A DNA stretch of 64,000 nucleotides, taken from the NCBI GenBank assembly GCA_021613335.1, contig JAJTWR010000365.1, forward strand, positions 1,144,501 through 1,208,500. Reading direction: 5' to 3'. This DNA is from Whitmania pigra (taxonomy: Eukaryota; Annelida; Clitellata; Hirudinida; Haemopidae). A model generated the notes under the pieces. That model worked only from the letters and a program-made list of their open reading frames with translations. It did no database searches and was not told the DNA's origin. Shown one piece after another: positions 11,657 through 25,539 of the stretch. Position 1 is the stretch's first letter. Each line of letters opens with the position of its first letter. The position numbers were made by a program, and so were the translations under genes.

Positions 11657-14600
11657 TCAAACAAAACTTGATTTAGGATAATCACTGAAGTAGTCGTTAT
11701 TGTTGTGTTCCGTCTGACGCATACATCTTTTTTCCATTTCTAAGTAAACTGAACTTTTTTCCTCATCATGCTCATCATCTTCTTTTGAACATCTCGATCC
11801 ACGGTTAGAACTGAGACCAGTTTTGTTTCCAGCCAACTTTCTTTCTTTGTTGTCTGTGACAGGAGTTTGGAGAAGTTGATGGAACTCTGTTTCATCTTCG
11901 ATTTGTTTTTTATCAACGTCTTCATCTTTTACCCTATCCCCTCCTTTTGTTGATTCTGTTTCGTCGAAGTTCTGAGCCTGGTTAGCGTATTCCAAGTCGT
12001 CTTCGGAATCTCTTCTCGTCTGGTTTTTCGGTTGGATTTGGTTCACGTTTTTCATTTCCAGGTGGTTTGATTTCTTCATCATGAGACGAGTCTCCTTTGA
12101 ACCGTTCTTGATGAAGTCCTCTACAGTTTCGTCTTGAAGCGCAGTTGTGTCGAAGGTATTGGAAAGAACTACTCCGTGTACGTTCGAGTTTATGGATCTT
12201 GTAAGAGTGCTTTTTCTATGACTGATTCCCCTCGAAGTCAGACTTAAGTTCGCCCTTCTCCACTTTTTTGCCAGTTCCGCTTTCACCTTAAAAGGAAATA
12301 AAAGTTGTTTTAATTTTCTTTAAAAAATATTTTAAGTAGCACGTGTATGTTAATTGAATTGCTTTAACATTCATGAATTCATCCTGTTATAAACATGATT
12401 ATGATTTTTATTTTTAAATATTATTGTCCTTAAGATTTATAATCGATTTTTCAAGGAAATGAATGAACGGTAAAGTGATATTTAAAATATTTTTATTTTT
12501 ATGTAAATAAGCTTTATGCTTATTCTCAATAAACCACTTTTCCATTACCCAAACAAGGAAATGGGCTTCCTATTTCGTCAATTATTTCACTTCGTTTTAT
12601 ATATTACTCTAACATTTTATCGTGTTAGCGATCTGAGTTGGAATTATTTCAATCTTGGATATTTTCATCGATGATTTTGCATTGCATATTTACTATTATA
12701 AATGTAATTTGTGAATATTAATATGATTAATAGCTATTAATATTGCAATTGTTAATCCATCATCATCATGTCAACAATATTGTATTGTATTGTACTTCAT
12801 TTATATACCGCTATAGCGTCAGAGGCGCTTCTTGAAACTAATTACATAGCGCTCCTTCCAAGAGCGCTTGTGGCAGTGCAGGATGGGTTTCGAACACGAC
12901 AAATTAAGACTGTTGTCATTACCGCCGTACGCAGGCACGTCACCCATTCGGACAACCCACTAAAAAAGTATTACAGGAATTGAAAGGCATTGATAATTGA
13001 GTTAAAAATGATAATCGCTTTAAAATTATAAATAATTTAAAGTATCTCTGATTATAATGAAAAATATATTTTAATACTTCATTAGTTAGTAAATATAGTT
13101 AGTAATTAAAATTTAAAACATTAATGAAATTAATTTAAAGAATTACCTCTCCATTGAGAAAACAGTACAGAAGAGCTACGATGAAACCCTAGATTGGAAG
13201 ATTTAAGAATTTCTTGGTTGAACGTAAGTTTTAATAATTTTTTAATTCATAACTTTTATTTAACTAAAAGTGATCAAAAATTTATTTTGTTCTGGTAATT
13301 TTACATTTAAAAAAATACTAAGAATTTTCAGTTTTTTCTATCTTTTTAAAAATCCAATATTATACAAACAGAAATGCAATTTATAAACATATTTGACAAA
13401 ACTATTTGCCTACTTAATGAAAATTGAAAACAATTAAATAAAACGAAAGTAGGCAATTGGGAATTTTATATGTTTACAATGTCCCAATTGAGAGCAATTT
13501 CATATGTAATTTCTCAAAGTCGGATTAATAAAATAATAATTTATAATTAATTCATAATTGAAATTATATTGAGAGAAATTATTATTTTAGCTGTAGGAAC
13601 TCAAAATAATATTTTTAATCTATTACTAAATGTGAATATTGCTATTCAGATTATTGAAAATCATTAAAAATTAAAATTACATTGAATGAGTTGAAGATCA
13701 TCTCAAAATATAATTTTGGAAGTTCCAAGGAAGGACAGAATTTTTCGTCCAGTGCCAGGAAAACCATGTACGGAACACCGAACAATGGAATCAACACGAG
13801 CGACGATTTGGCCAACTTCCTGAAATAAAATTTGTAAATAACAAAAATATTAAAATGTGCTATGCGTGCTATAATCGTATGCGTGTTATGCTAGATTAAA
13901 TTTACATAAATTTGATTTCCGACCAACAAAAAATAAAAACATTTAAATGATAGCACAGAATGTTGATTGTTTTTGTTAAAGCTTTAGACTATATTTTTTA
14001 TTATAAATAGTTTATAATTGATTGTGCGTTAGTGCATTGCATAAAGAACTTTCGATATATGCTTACAGAAGCATGTGACAAAACATTCACGCTAATCATT
14101 GCATTGTCCAGCTCTCGAATTTATAAATTTAATTGAATTTAACATAAATTAATTGGTGGTAACTATAGGAAACTTGTAGGGTGTTGTACTATTTTATGAA
14201 TTTTCATCATAATTTTTCAACTCTTTGTTACTCATAATTATAATTGGAGCTAATGTTTTCAGTTTGTGTGACAATGTTTTTTTCAGCACTGGTGGTTCAG
14301 ACAGCTTTGGTTGGTGCTGTTTAACATTTTAATAGTCAATCATAACATGCATGGACTTATTGTAGCAAATGTCTTCAATCTCTTAATGGTCTTGGTATAA
14401 AAACTCTTTGAATACTTCTCAAAAGCATGGGTCAAAATAGGTACAATCTTGGTAATAGTGTCAGTTATCATTCTTTTGCAGTTTTTATTAGAAAACAAAA
14501 TGGAAGTCTTAGTCTCTTGGAACTCATTATGAAGATTCAAATTGGTAATTGTAATGAATTACCACCACAGCTTTGGCTTTTTCTGGTGATGAGTCACTTG

Positions 14601-17600
14601 ATTTTCTACATTGCTATAAGAGAAAATCATGAAACCCATTGGATGGTATAAATTATACGCAGCTTTTGGCCACACTTTTATGTTATAGTTGATGCACTGT
14701 TTGAACCTCAACAATGCCATACCTTCACCACAGTGAACAGTCTGCATTCCAAAGTAGGAAATTGATGCAAATCTTAAGATAAAAATAGTTTCGAGGAAGA
14801 ATTGAAGAGAGAACGCAATATCGAAGCGACTCGTGACCAATTTTGGTCAATTGCAGCGAGCTCATGAATCGTTAATCAGGTCTTTGAAGTTTTTAAACAA
14901 TTTATTAACAGACATTCAAAAAATCAATCATAAGACCAATAAATATTCCTCATCATCAGCTAAGCCTTCAAATCCGTCAAAAGTCGAACAGTCTTCATAT
15001 TCATTTTCGGCTCTTGCCGGATCGCAGGCTAGTTCAAAGTCCGGGTGGTCACTTTACTCCTTTCCTGTAGACTTAATGCCAGCATTTCTAAAGCCACTCA
15101 GAATCAAATCAGGAGACACTTTGTCCCATGCTCGTGCAACCCACGTGCATACAAGGCCTTCCTGTCTCGTCCAGACGGTGTGTGATGGTATGTGCCATTA
15201 TGCATACATTCCTCCCTCTCACATCTGTCAATTTCTCAACGATTTGTAGTTGCAGTTTGGATGATAGACCACCCGGGATGATTGCAATGTGATATCCGCT
15301 TAAGTTGAGCATCTTCTTAACTGACTCATCTTTATGAGCAGTCATTGCATTCATGATCAACCGCGAGCTCTTTGAAAAGAATCCCCTCTTTTGAGAACAT
15401 TTCTGAATCCAGAGCTTCATGCTGAAAATTTTTCGCATTGTCTCTTGAAAATCAATATTGGTTTTGACTTGGTGCCAGCCGCAGAGCATCCTAGTATGAC
15501 TGTGAAACATGTCCGTTCGTAACCACTTGTTGTTATTGCCACAGTTCTGGCGCCAGATGCTTTCACTAGCGGGAATGTCAAAAGCTATCTCTTCCTTTGT
15601 CCCAAGACCCATAGTTTTAGATTAGACTCTAACCTTGGCCATTTCGCATTTTGACCACGGCATGCACGTTTTCTCAGGTTCAGTTTCTCAAGCAATCATT
15701 CCTTCTTTCTCCATTCGCTAACCGACACTTCATTAACGTTGAACTCCCGAGCAGCTGCTCTGTTACCTTTGCCTTTTGCTCTAGAAATGACTTGAAGCTT
15801 GTAGGCAACAGTGCACGAGTTACGTTTATCAGCCACTTTCTTAACGACGTCGATATTTCAATCTATTTATTTATTTGATTATAGTCCGTTGCATGACTAA
15901 GATGATTCTGACTTATATTTCAATCAAAAGCACTTCTATCTATATATCACTGTATTTATCACTTCAAGCATCGGCCGCTCAGCCAACGAAAGATTTTTTT
16001 ACAACTTTTATATTTGATTGTTTTATATATTAAAAACCGCCTCAATTTAATATTGTAATATATATAATTTTAATTTAAATGTTAAATTATTTTAGCCAAA
16101 AGAAAAAAAGGCGTCTATTGGTGCATGTTATAATCGTTTGCGTGTTTTATAAGGGATTTTTTACATAAATTGGAAAAATTGCGTGTTATATTCGTCCGCG
16201 TGTTAAATTCGTCTGCGTGTTTATTTCGTGAAAATACGGTATATATATTAATAGGCTAACATGTGCCTATGCCTTCTCGAATCGAGGTTGTTGGCTGACT
16301 GAAGTTTTGTGAAGAGAACTCTGATAATGTTGACGAAGAAGAAGAAATTCAACTGAAATTAAATTTTATTTAACAATTTATTTAATGTATTAAATTAATT
16401 TAAATTATCGCATGAATAATATTAAGATATTAGGTGATCGAAACTATTGAATGTTTGAACTCCTAAATGAGCCTCATCGAAGGGAAAACCGGGTTATGTA
16501 GCTAATATCAATTATTAAATTATGATTTCTGTAAAAAAACTTTCATAATAATATTTTTTAATTATAGTCTAAGTTGATTACAATTATAAATTTTTAAACC
16601 TCCGGAATTAAGGAGTGAAATGAAACCAACCAATACTGTGACTAAAAGAGGTCCTTTAATGATCCAAGCAGACCATTTGGTTGAATGAATAATCCAGCAG
16701 CTGTAATTGTTTTGATAATTATTACATTATTTATTTTTATAACAGCTGTAATAATCAACTCATTGATAATATGTTGTTCCAGTTTATTACTAAAAAAGCA
16801 TTCAAAATTATGATGAATTTAAAAATAATTTAAATATTAATTATGATAAATTTAGTCACTAAATTGTTTTAATTCTCTTTCATTTTACTTGCTACTGCAA
16901 TTGTTATTTGAGGCATTTAAAATTAAGTTGCAAAAATTTAATGCAGGACACATTATTTGCGCTGAAATATTAAATTTATGCCCTTTTGCCAGGAAATGGT
17001 TTAAAACGTTTGGTTTTCAAATATTCATTGCGTTCACCCCGCATTTTCCAGCGTGGCTCTGACAGCTGCCCAGGACAGGATACAAACAATTGGAAAAACT
17101 GGTTTCAAGAAAAATTATTAAATTATTCTTTACAATTGAAACTTTTTATAAATAAAGGTAACAGAAAAATTTATGAACGAAATAAATGAAACACGTTTAA
17201 ATTAAAAATAAATTAAAATTAACTATTTCAAAATGTTTCAAATGACATGGATTACGTGCTGCTCCGTACAATATTAGAGCATTTTGATTATTCGATTTGC
17301 ATTATTTTAAAATGTCATCTTAAGTTATTGTTTCCAAATAATATTACACGTTATGCTTTTATTAGTTTGGTTCTCTAGTTATTGTTTTTTTTTTATAAAT
17401 TCGCAATTAATCCATATTTTCGAATGTTCCCAAATTTAAACAACTTGCAGAAATTATCATATTCAATTAATAAATTAAATCTATTCAAATCTTTTATTCT
17501 GCATAAAAACAAAGCACATCTTTGTCTTAAAAATTAATGCAAATTGTTTATTATTTTATACAACAGAATTATTCTGTATTATAAATATCGCAATAAAAAC

Positions 17601-18024
17601 TACTTCATCCTTGCACTGAAATAATTACAAATGATTCAACATAACCGCTTTTGGCGCCACAAAAAATAAACTCGAGTTTAATATTTAATAATGTAATAAT
17701 TTAATAATTAAGAATTTAATAATATTTAATAATCCACGTGAAACATTCCTCTGCAAATAAACACTCACTCCACCCAAAGAGTACAAATCCATACACTCCA
17801 CTGGTCTCGGAGAAGAAAGCGACGAATATGAGTGTGTGGAGGTACATTCCTTCAACGAAGATCCAGGAATAGTTGGAGACCATGCCGAAGTTGAAGATGA
17901 CTGAGAACAATCTGCACTGCCACGACTGTTTAGGTCATGATGATGATAATGTTAATTTCGCTATTGGTTGTGATGATGATGATGATGACGATGATGACGA
18001 TGATGATGATGACGATGACGACGG

Positions 18025-18089
<65 letters not shown>

Positions 18090-21000
18090 GTGGTGGTAAT
18101 GCTGTTGATGGTGGTACAGGAAATGATAATGAAGAGGATGACGATGAAGGCGATGCACTTTAATCTATTACAATTTTAATTTAATTTTGGTTTAATTTAT
18201 CGCTATTTTTATAAACAGCTATAATTATTTTTATTACAATTATTATAAATAATTTATTGTTTGAAGCACAGGAGTCTATTAATTTTATGACTGCTTTTCC
18301 TTCATGTAGAAATCAAATATTGATGCTTTGGTGAGTTAATTAATTATATTTTTATTTAATTATTATTCTTTTCTGTCATCTGCCTAATGAGGATTTTGAA
18401 GTCTACGTTGGACTTCTGACGATGCCTTTCATAATGCTTCGTGACAACTAGGAATCGATCGGGGACCCCAGCTTTTTTGGCGATCCCGGACTCTCCTCAA
18501 ATGTCTGTTAGATTCTAATGAGTTAAATTTTAAATCACTTTATATTCTTTTTTTTTGTGTAACTATATGTATTTTGAAGGCGTGTGTAAATACAATTAAA
18601 TTAAAGTTATTAAATCAAAACGATCTAAAATATAAACAATCAACTCCCCCCCGCGCGGGTCGCGGTAAAATTATCAAACATTGACCGGTCCGCGGCGATT
18701 AAAAGGTTGGGGACCACTGTGTTAGAACAAATCATCTCAGTTATGCAAAGGACTATAATCAAATAAATAAATAAATAAATAAATAAATGTGTTAGAACAT
18801 TGAAGTTACAAAACAATCTTCACAACCCTGAGGAAGCAGGCAAACAGAACAATATTCCAAGGTGAGCGGCAGTCGTGGCCGAGTGGTCTAAGGCGATAGA
18901 CTTGAAATCTATTGGGCTCTGCCCGCGCAGGTTCGAACCCTGCCGACTGCGGGGTCTTTGACTACTTGTTTGTTGAGTGGACAATTTTTGAATTTTTGAA
19001 TTTTGGGCAAGATGCAGATGATTTGTAAAGATATTGCGATAAAGTGTATCACATTGTAAATTTAATTTAATAGTAGATAAATTGTAAATTTGTAAATGTA
19101 TTGCGATAAAGTGTGTTAAAATATCTTGGAGATTTTGTAATGCGCTGTGAATTTGTAAAATTGTAGAATTGTAAAATGCAAGAATGATCGAGAGTTAATT
19201 TTGCTTTTTGTCAAAATGGAATGAGAATTCCTCATTTACATTTCATGCGCTTGAATTTTGCACTTCTTTTGCTCACAAAGGAAATTTGAACTTTGCAATC
19301 AACTGACGACAACTTCTCCACTGTCATTCAAAGAAATTTAAGTGAGGAGTGGTTCAAATATAAAATTAAATATGGAATGTATTTAGACAAACGGTTAAAT
19401 GAATAAGTACATTTTAAATGAGTTTTTGAAGGTGATTTTCGACCAATTTCCAAATGATTATTTCCTACGATTTGGTTTCTTTAAGGAATTGTTTTATAAA
19501 TTTTTATAACAGTTAATACTCCAAGGATGAAATCGTGGACTTAAAAACGAAGTTTTATCACTTTAAATTTCATAAGGATCACCTTCTGAGAAACTACTGT
19601 CGTCATCTTTCAATTGATCGATCTGCTAATGTTCTTGGAGAGGATTAAAAATTCAAAAATAAAAATGAAAACCTACAAAATCATTTAAAATGACAAAATA
19701 TAATATAATATAATATAAAATACTATAAAATATTTTGTATTAAAAATAAAACTAAATAAAAAAAATCATCTCTAATGGAATATGGGTGTAAGAATGGGAT
19801 TTTACGACAGGAAATTGTTTGAACAAATAATTCTTCACAAAAGAAATTATTGATTCTTTTTCGTTGGTTTTGGATTCAAAGCTGAAATGAAAGATCCTTT
19901 TCATGTCGACGCATATGTTTTCGGCAAACGAAATAATAGTTTTTTTTAGTCGTTATTAGGTTGGTTAATCCAGTAACGAAATTTAAATATTTCCTTCCCA
20001 TTAATGAAACAATTTTTGAGTTTCAAGTTTATTTAGTTTATTTAATGGTATAAGCACATTAAATAATTTATTTCTGTATATTTTAAAGTTATTACCGTAA
20101 TCATCGGCAAAGTTCTTTCTGATGATGACAACCTTTATGTGCAAAAATTTCAGGTCGTGAGCCAAAATAACAGCTCTACTGAAATTTATGAGATACTATT
20201 GCGCAACTATTGCATAATTTACGATTATTTAACGAAGGTGAAATTTCAATATTTTTAATTAGTACAACAAGTGATAGCCAAAACGTGCAGTTATGTGAGA
20301 TTTTCCACTTTTGTGACAATAGTAAGATCTGCTAAAAATTGTATAATTGTACAGATGAGTTGTTCTAATTCTTTCATAAGTGGAACTTCTTTTCATACAT
20401 CATCAACCCCCAAAATCTTTCCACCACGTGAGGGACAAGAACTGCAGCAACACCATTATTTTTCCAAGCTTCAACATCTTTATCTAACATAAACACAAAT
20501 TCACAGCCAATAAAACGCTATCAATTAATATTTTTAATTCCTCAGTGCACGATTAGTTTTTCTGGAATAAATCAATTCTTTCACTTCTTTTTTCTTGAAT
20601 TTCTGACAAAAAGTTTCTTAGTGATGAAAGACTCAACTTCGTTTTTTTCTAAGTGGCATTTGTGTGTGACACGGCCTTTGAGGTACGAACCACGTGGAAT
20701 GGGAGTATTGACTTGAGCATTACTCATCCATTATTTTTTAAATATATTTCTTTTTAGTTGGAGGAGCTCCAACAGGTTGGCTCTGCCTTGCATTTCAACA
20801 CAGTAGCGGATACAAAATAAGATCGACAAATCGTATGGAAACAGGAAAACAACAAACAAGTTTCGATAAACAAGTGGCGGTCAAATTGTGAGCACAATTG
20901 TAAAATTAATAAAATAAATTTCAAAAATTGTATTTTTACAAAATAATTTTGACTGCGCCAGGGTATAAAAATTTGTGCATTTTTGCGCAGCTTAGAGGGA

Positions 21001-24000
21001 ACTATAGAGGGATTATCAATAACATCACAGTAACATCACAGTAACATAACAGTAACATCACAGTAACATCACAGTAACATCACAGTAACATCACAATAAC
21101 TTCACAGTAACATCACAATAACATCGCAATAACTTCACAGTAACATCACAATAACATCACAGTAACATCACATGCATGTGGACCGCGGATGTGGAACGAT
21201 CTCCCGTCTCGTGTCAGATCGTCTGAGACTTTGATGTTGTTCAAAAACAACCTTAAAACTCATTTATTTAACCTTCCCATTCAGTAACATCTAAAAATTC
21301 TTTTAAAATCTAGCTCGTTCGACTGTAGAACTGATTGTTTTTGATTGTAACAGTAACTTTGTAACTTTTTTGTAACTTTTAAATCCTGCCATGGATGCTT
21401 TTGGCATTTTAAATATTAGCTTAAATAAATAAATAAATCACAGTAACATCACAAGTATGCAGGTGTTAATGTTAATGGGTGTTAAAGTGGGTGAATGATT
21501 GAATGACTTAATGCACAGTCGGTGAATGAGCGACTGAATGAATGAATGAATGAACAGACTAAATAAAGTTTAAGAAGGTGACTGATATCACATATATATG
21601 GCTGATAGCACGAAGATCTCATTCCACTGACCGAGTCATTTGACATCAAAGATGCGAAGACAACACTTTCCAGCAGAGGAGTTCCATCCACGAGAAGGAA
21701 GGACTTTGAAAGGGAAACAACAGCTCTCCAAACAAAGGAGGCAAACAGGTTCAAGTGCAGTGTGTTCCTGGCACACCTTAGTTTCCTTTCAAGTTCAAAA
21801 ATTGTGCTTTATATCATACTATGTGGAACATATGTATATGTTAGTATGCGAATGTTATTGTTCTCTGCTCTGTGAATGCTTCTGTGTGGTTTGTATACGA
21901 ATGCGATTAAATTATTATGAAAATAGCTGTTGAAATAATAATTGTGAAAATGTAATTTAAAAAAAAACATGATACTTGTTAATAACTCAAGGTTCACTCA
22001 CGACAAAATTATTTGCTATCAGTAATACAAAAATACTAGCAACAACTTACACGAAATAACTAATGACTAAATATTATTTCATCATTACCATCATAATCAT
22101 CATCAAGATCATAAAGCAATTAATATTATTGCTAATTGTGCGATAATAGCAAGGACAAGCATGGGGGCCACAAGTAATTAAGACTGACGATCATAATTTC
22201 ACCGATACTCACTTGAACCTCATCATAATAAATATGGCTATAACGAGGGCCAACAATGATACGCTGTAGCCAACCAGAGAAATGTACCTCAGCGTGTGAA
22301 TGTGGTCCTGCTGGGATAATTATAATTGATTATAATTAATTTGTGAATAATTATAATAACTTAATTATAATACATGTTATTTGTAAAACAATAATTAAAT
22401 AAATGATGTAAGAAAGTAAATATTTGCATCGTGATACTTTAATTATAAGTCCTACATTTTCACTTAAATAAACACAGATTTTAACAGATAAGTAGAACGA
22501 TCATTCCAAAAGGCAAACATTTGCTAACGCACTCGGATTTTACATAATAAGTACATTTTTATACGTAACAAAGTAAAAAATATTGTCAGAAACTAATTAC
22601 AAAATAATTATAAATATTACAAAATTATAACCAAAATTACTTTTAAAATGTTTAAAATCATAAGTATAGTTTAATTTATATTTAAAATTATTTTTTATAT
22701 AATTCAATAAATGTTTTAAAAACATTTTGAATTAATTTGTTTGGAGATAGGAGGTTTGTGCAAAGCACATAACATCGATTGTTTGTCAATTGATCTTGTT
22801 TTGTGACTTTGTATGGATGTGAGTTCATGCATCAGGGTCTATGATTTCATTTCGTGTTTATTGATGTGCCATAATTTTTCATTCAAACCAGAATCACGTT
22901 CTCATCATCGTCTTCGTAACCATCATTATCATCGCGGCGGAATGTCATCACTTTCACCTTAATAATCATAATGTTATCGCCATCACGATCATTGTTATGA
23001 TAAAATCATCATCGTCATAGTCATCGTCAACAGAGCAATGGTAATTTTATGAATGACATCGCTGGCATCATGGAAGACAAGAAATAAAGATAACAAAATA
23101 AAAAAAGATTTTCTGTCATTAACAAAGGAAGCTGCAGACGAGAAGTGTGTGGGCGCCAAAAATCCATAAATCAAAAGATTATCGAGATGAATATGAACTT
23201 CTAGAAAAAAAAACAAATTAATAACAATAATAATAATAATCCTTAACATTCAATATAATATATTTATTGATTGTTGCATTATAATTTATACATTGCAATT
23301 ACATTTAAATATTGCTAACGTTGATAATAAAAATATTCATTGCAATTAATACAATTTTGTTAATTTAAATGAAAAATGTCACGGTCTTGATGTCTACAAC
23401 TTTTAAGAACACTATTACTACTACTAATAATAATAGTAATAATGATATTACTGAAATGACATCGATAACAACAATAATAATTAAATGTGGAGAATTATGC
23501 AAATGCCATTCTAAACAGGAGCAACAGAGTAATTACACATTTTTTATATTTTTGTACGTAATTGCATAATTTCCAGCCCTAAAGGAGATCAGAAAGTGAC
23601 AATTACCGTGTTGGCCGACAAAATAAATATGCCGTGGGATAGAAAGTCTAAAAGTGATCTTATCTTTACGACTTTGCAAATCAACAACTGCAAAAGTTCA
23701 TTTTAGTACTTTTTTGTACTATATTCTACAAAAATACCTTTCTACAATCTGTGCATGTTACGCATGACAGGATAATCTCTGCATTAGATGTACGGACTTG
23801 ACGTTAATCATGTGAATTAAATCCGCAAAATTATAAAGTTACTAAATATATTAATATGAAATGTTAAAGCAGGTAGATTAATATCAGTTAAAGAACTAAA
23901 CATATAACCAAAAATAATGTTAACTTATTAATAATGCAATTGTATGAATAATGGTTGTTATTGCGGTTAAATAATCGTGATTCCCAAAAAATAATTCTTT

Positions 24001-25457
24001 ACTAATTAAACAATATGTATTGTAATAGTAATTAATTAAATAAATAATTAATGTAATGATATTGTTATTATTATTTATAATAATTTTAATATTTCTGAAC
24101 ATCTCAAGGATCAGTTAATCATGGAATGTTTAGGATAAGCAGGAAAATAATAAATATTCCATTTCTCTTGGAAATATTTTTCTTTTTGCTGTCCCTAAAA
24201 AACAAATCGACAAAAATAATTATTTTCTACTCAGACCTGAATTTCTTTTGAATTTCCAATTTGTTGGTGCAAAGTTGAAGCATCGATTTGCTGACATTTC
24301 TTGGCGTGTTCGTTCGCCATACTGTAGATTTATTGTTTACGACGTGTTTTAAAACAGATTTTTTTGAGTACTTGTTTGTAGGAAGACAATGTGCTTTTGT
24401 TTGTGCTTTTTCTCATTACATTTGCTGTTTAATCTTTGTTTTATTTCAAGACAGAAGAATATATTTGAAATGTAATCTTAAACCTTTATAAAGAGAGCTT
24501 AATATCAAATATCTTTATAAACAAATATATTTATTACAGACTACCGATTACTGAAAATTATGACTAAATAAGAAAAAGTATAAATAAAGTAATTGAATTG
24601 CTGAGCAGTTGGCCCTTTTTATAATGAAACCTTCAATGAAGACTGAAATACCAGAGAGGAAGCCAGAAATATTTAGACATTTTCATTTGCATTTATCAGC
24701 CATAAAAAATAAATTAAAAATAAACAACGAAGATATTTAAGGGCATAAATGTAAACATTAATATAACGATGTAAATATAGGTAAATAAAGGATATTTAAG
24801 GAAGCTTAACTGTAAACCTACTTTTAATATTGTGACATCAATATGAGTTGACTTTGAAAAATGTTTTGTTGATAAAAATAAAGTTTATTTGATAAATGAT
24901 TAAATCATTAAAGTATCAAATCAAATGATTAAATCATTTATCACATCAATATATATTTTTTAATCGCAAACCGAAAATGGAAGGGTTTCCATGTCGATTA
25001 GTTTGTTGACGCAATTGGTGTAATTGGTCCATCGGATCTTCAGAGTTGGATGGACAAACCACGTTCCATCCTGGTTGCAATGTTTTGTGGCATTTGCTAA
25101 GTGTAATAAATGATATTATTTGTGTAATAAAATATATTATTTAGCTAATGATCACTTAATTTTTAACACGCAGTAAAAAGTGATACGATAAATTATAATG
25201 CAACTATAAAATTCGATATAACCATAAAAGGCTTTAAAAGAAACGATAAAGCAAAGATAAGAAAAATATTCACCGTTGTAGAGGAAGCTGTCGATGTAAT
25301 CAGGACATTTCTGGTGGGCTGTTTGACCTGCGAGGGTCGAAGGCCAACATGCCACTTTGTCCCACACTGTTGGACACCCTGATATTGATGAAATGATTTG
25401 TTAGATCTGGGGAATGAAATATTTTATGAAGTAATAATAATAATAATAATAATAATA

Positions 25458-25539
<82 letters not shown>

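Noticed and set aside
15109..15249. Plus-strand frame at 14833-15249 as a gene
   Set aside because: It is antisense to the readable pogo transposase, whose motifs explain the sequence on the minus strand.
22995..23249. Minus-strand frame as an additional GPCR exon
   Set aside because: The ectodomain exon ending at 24972 and the TM1 exon starting at 22310 already join in phase 0, with no gap relative to PTH receptors.
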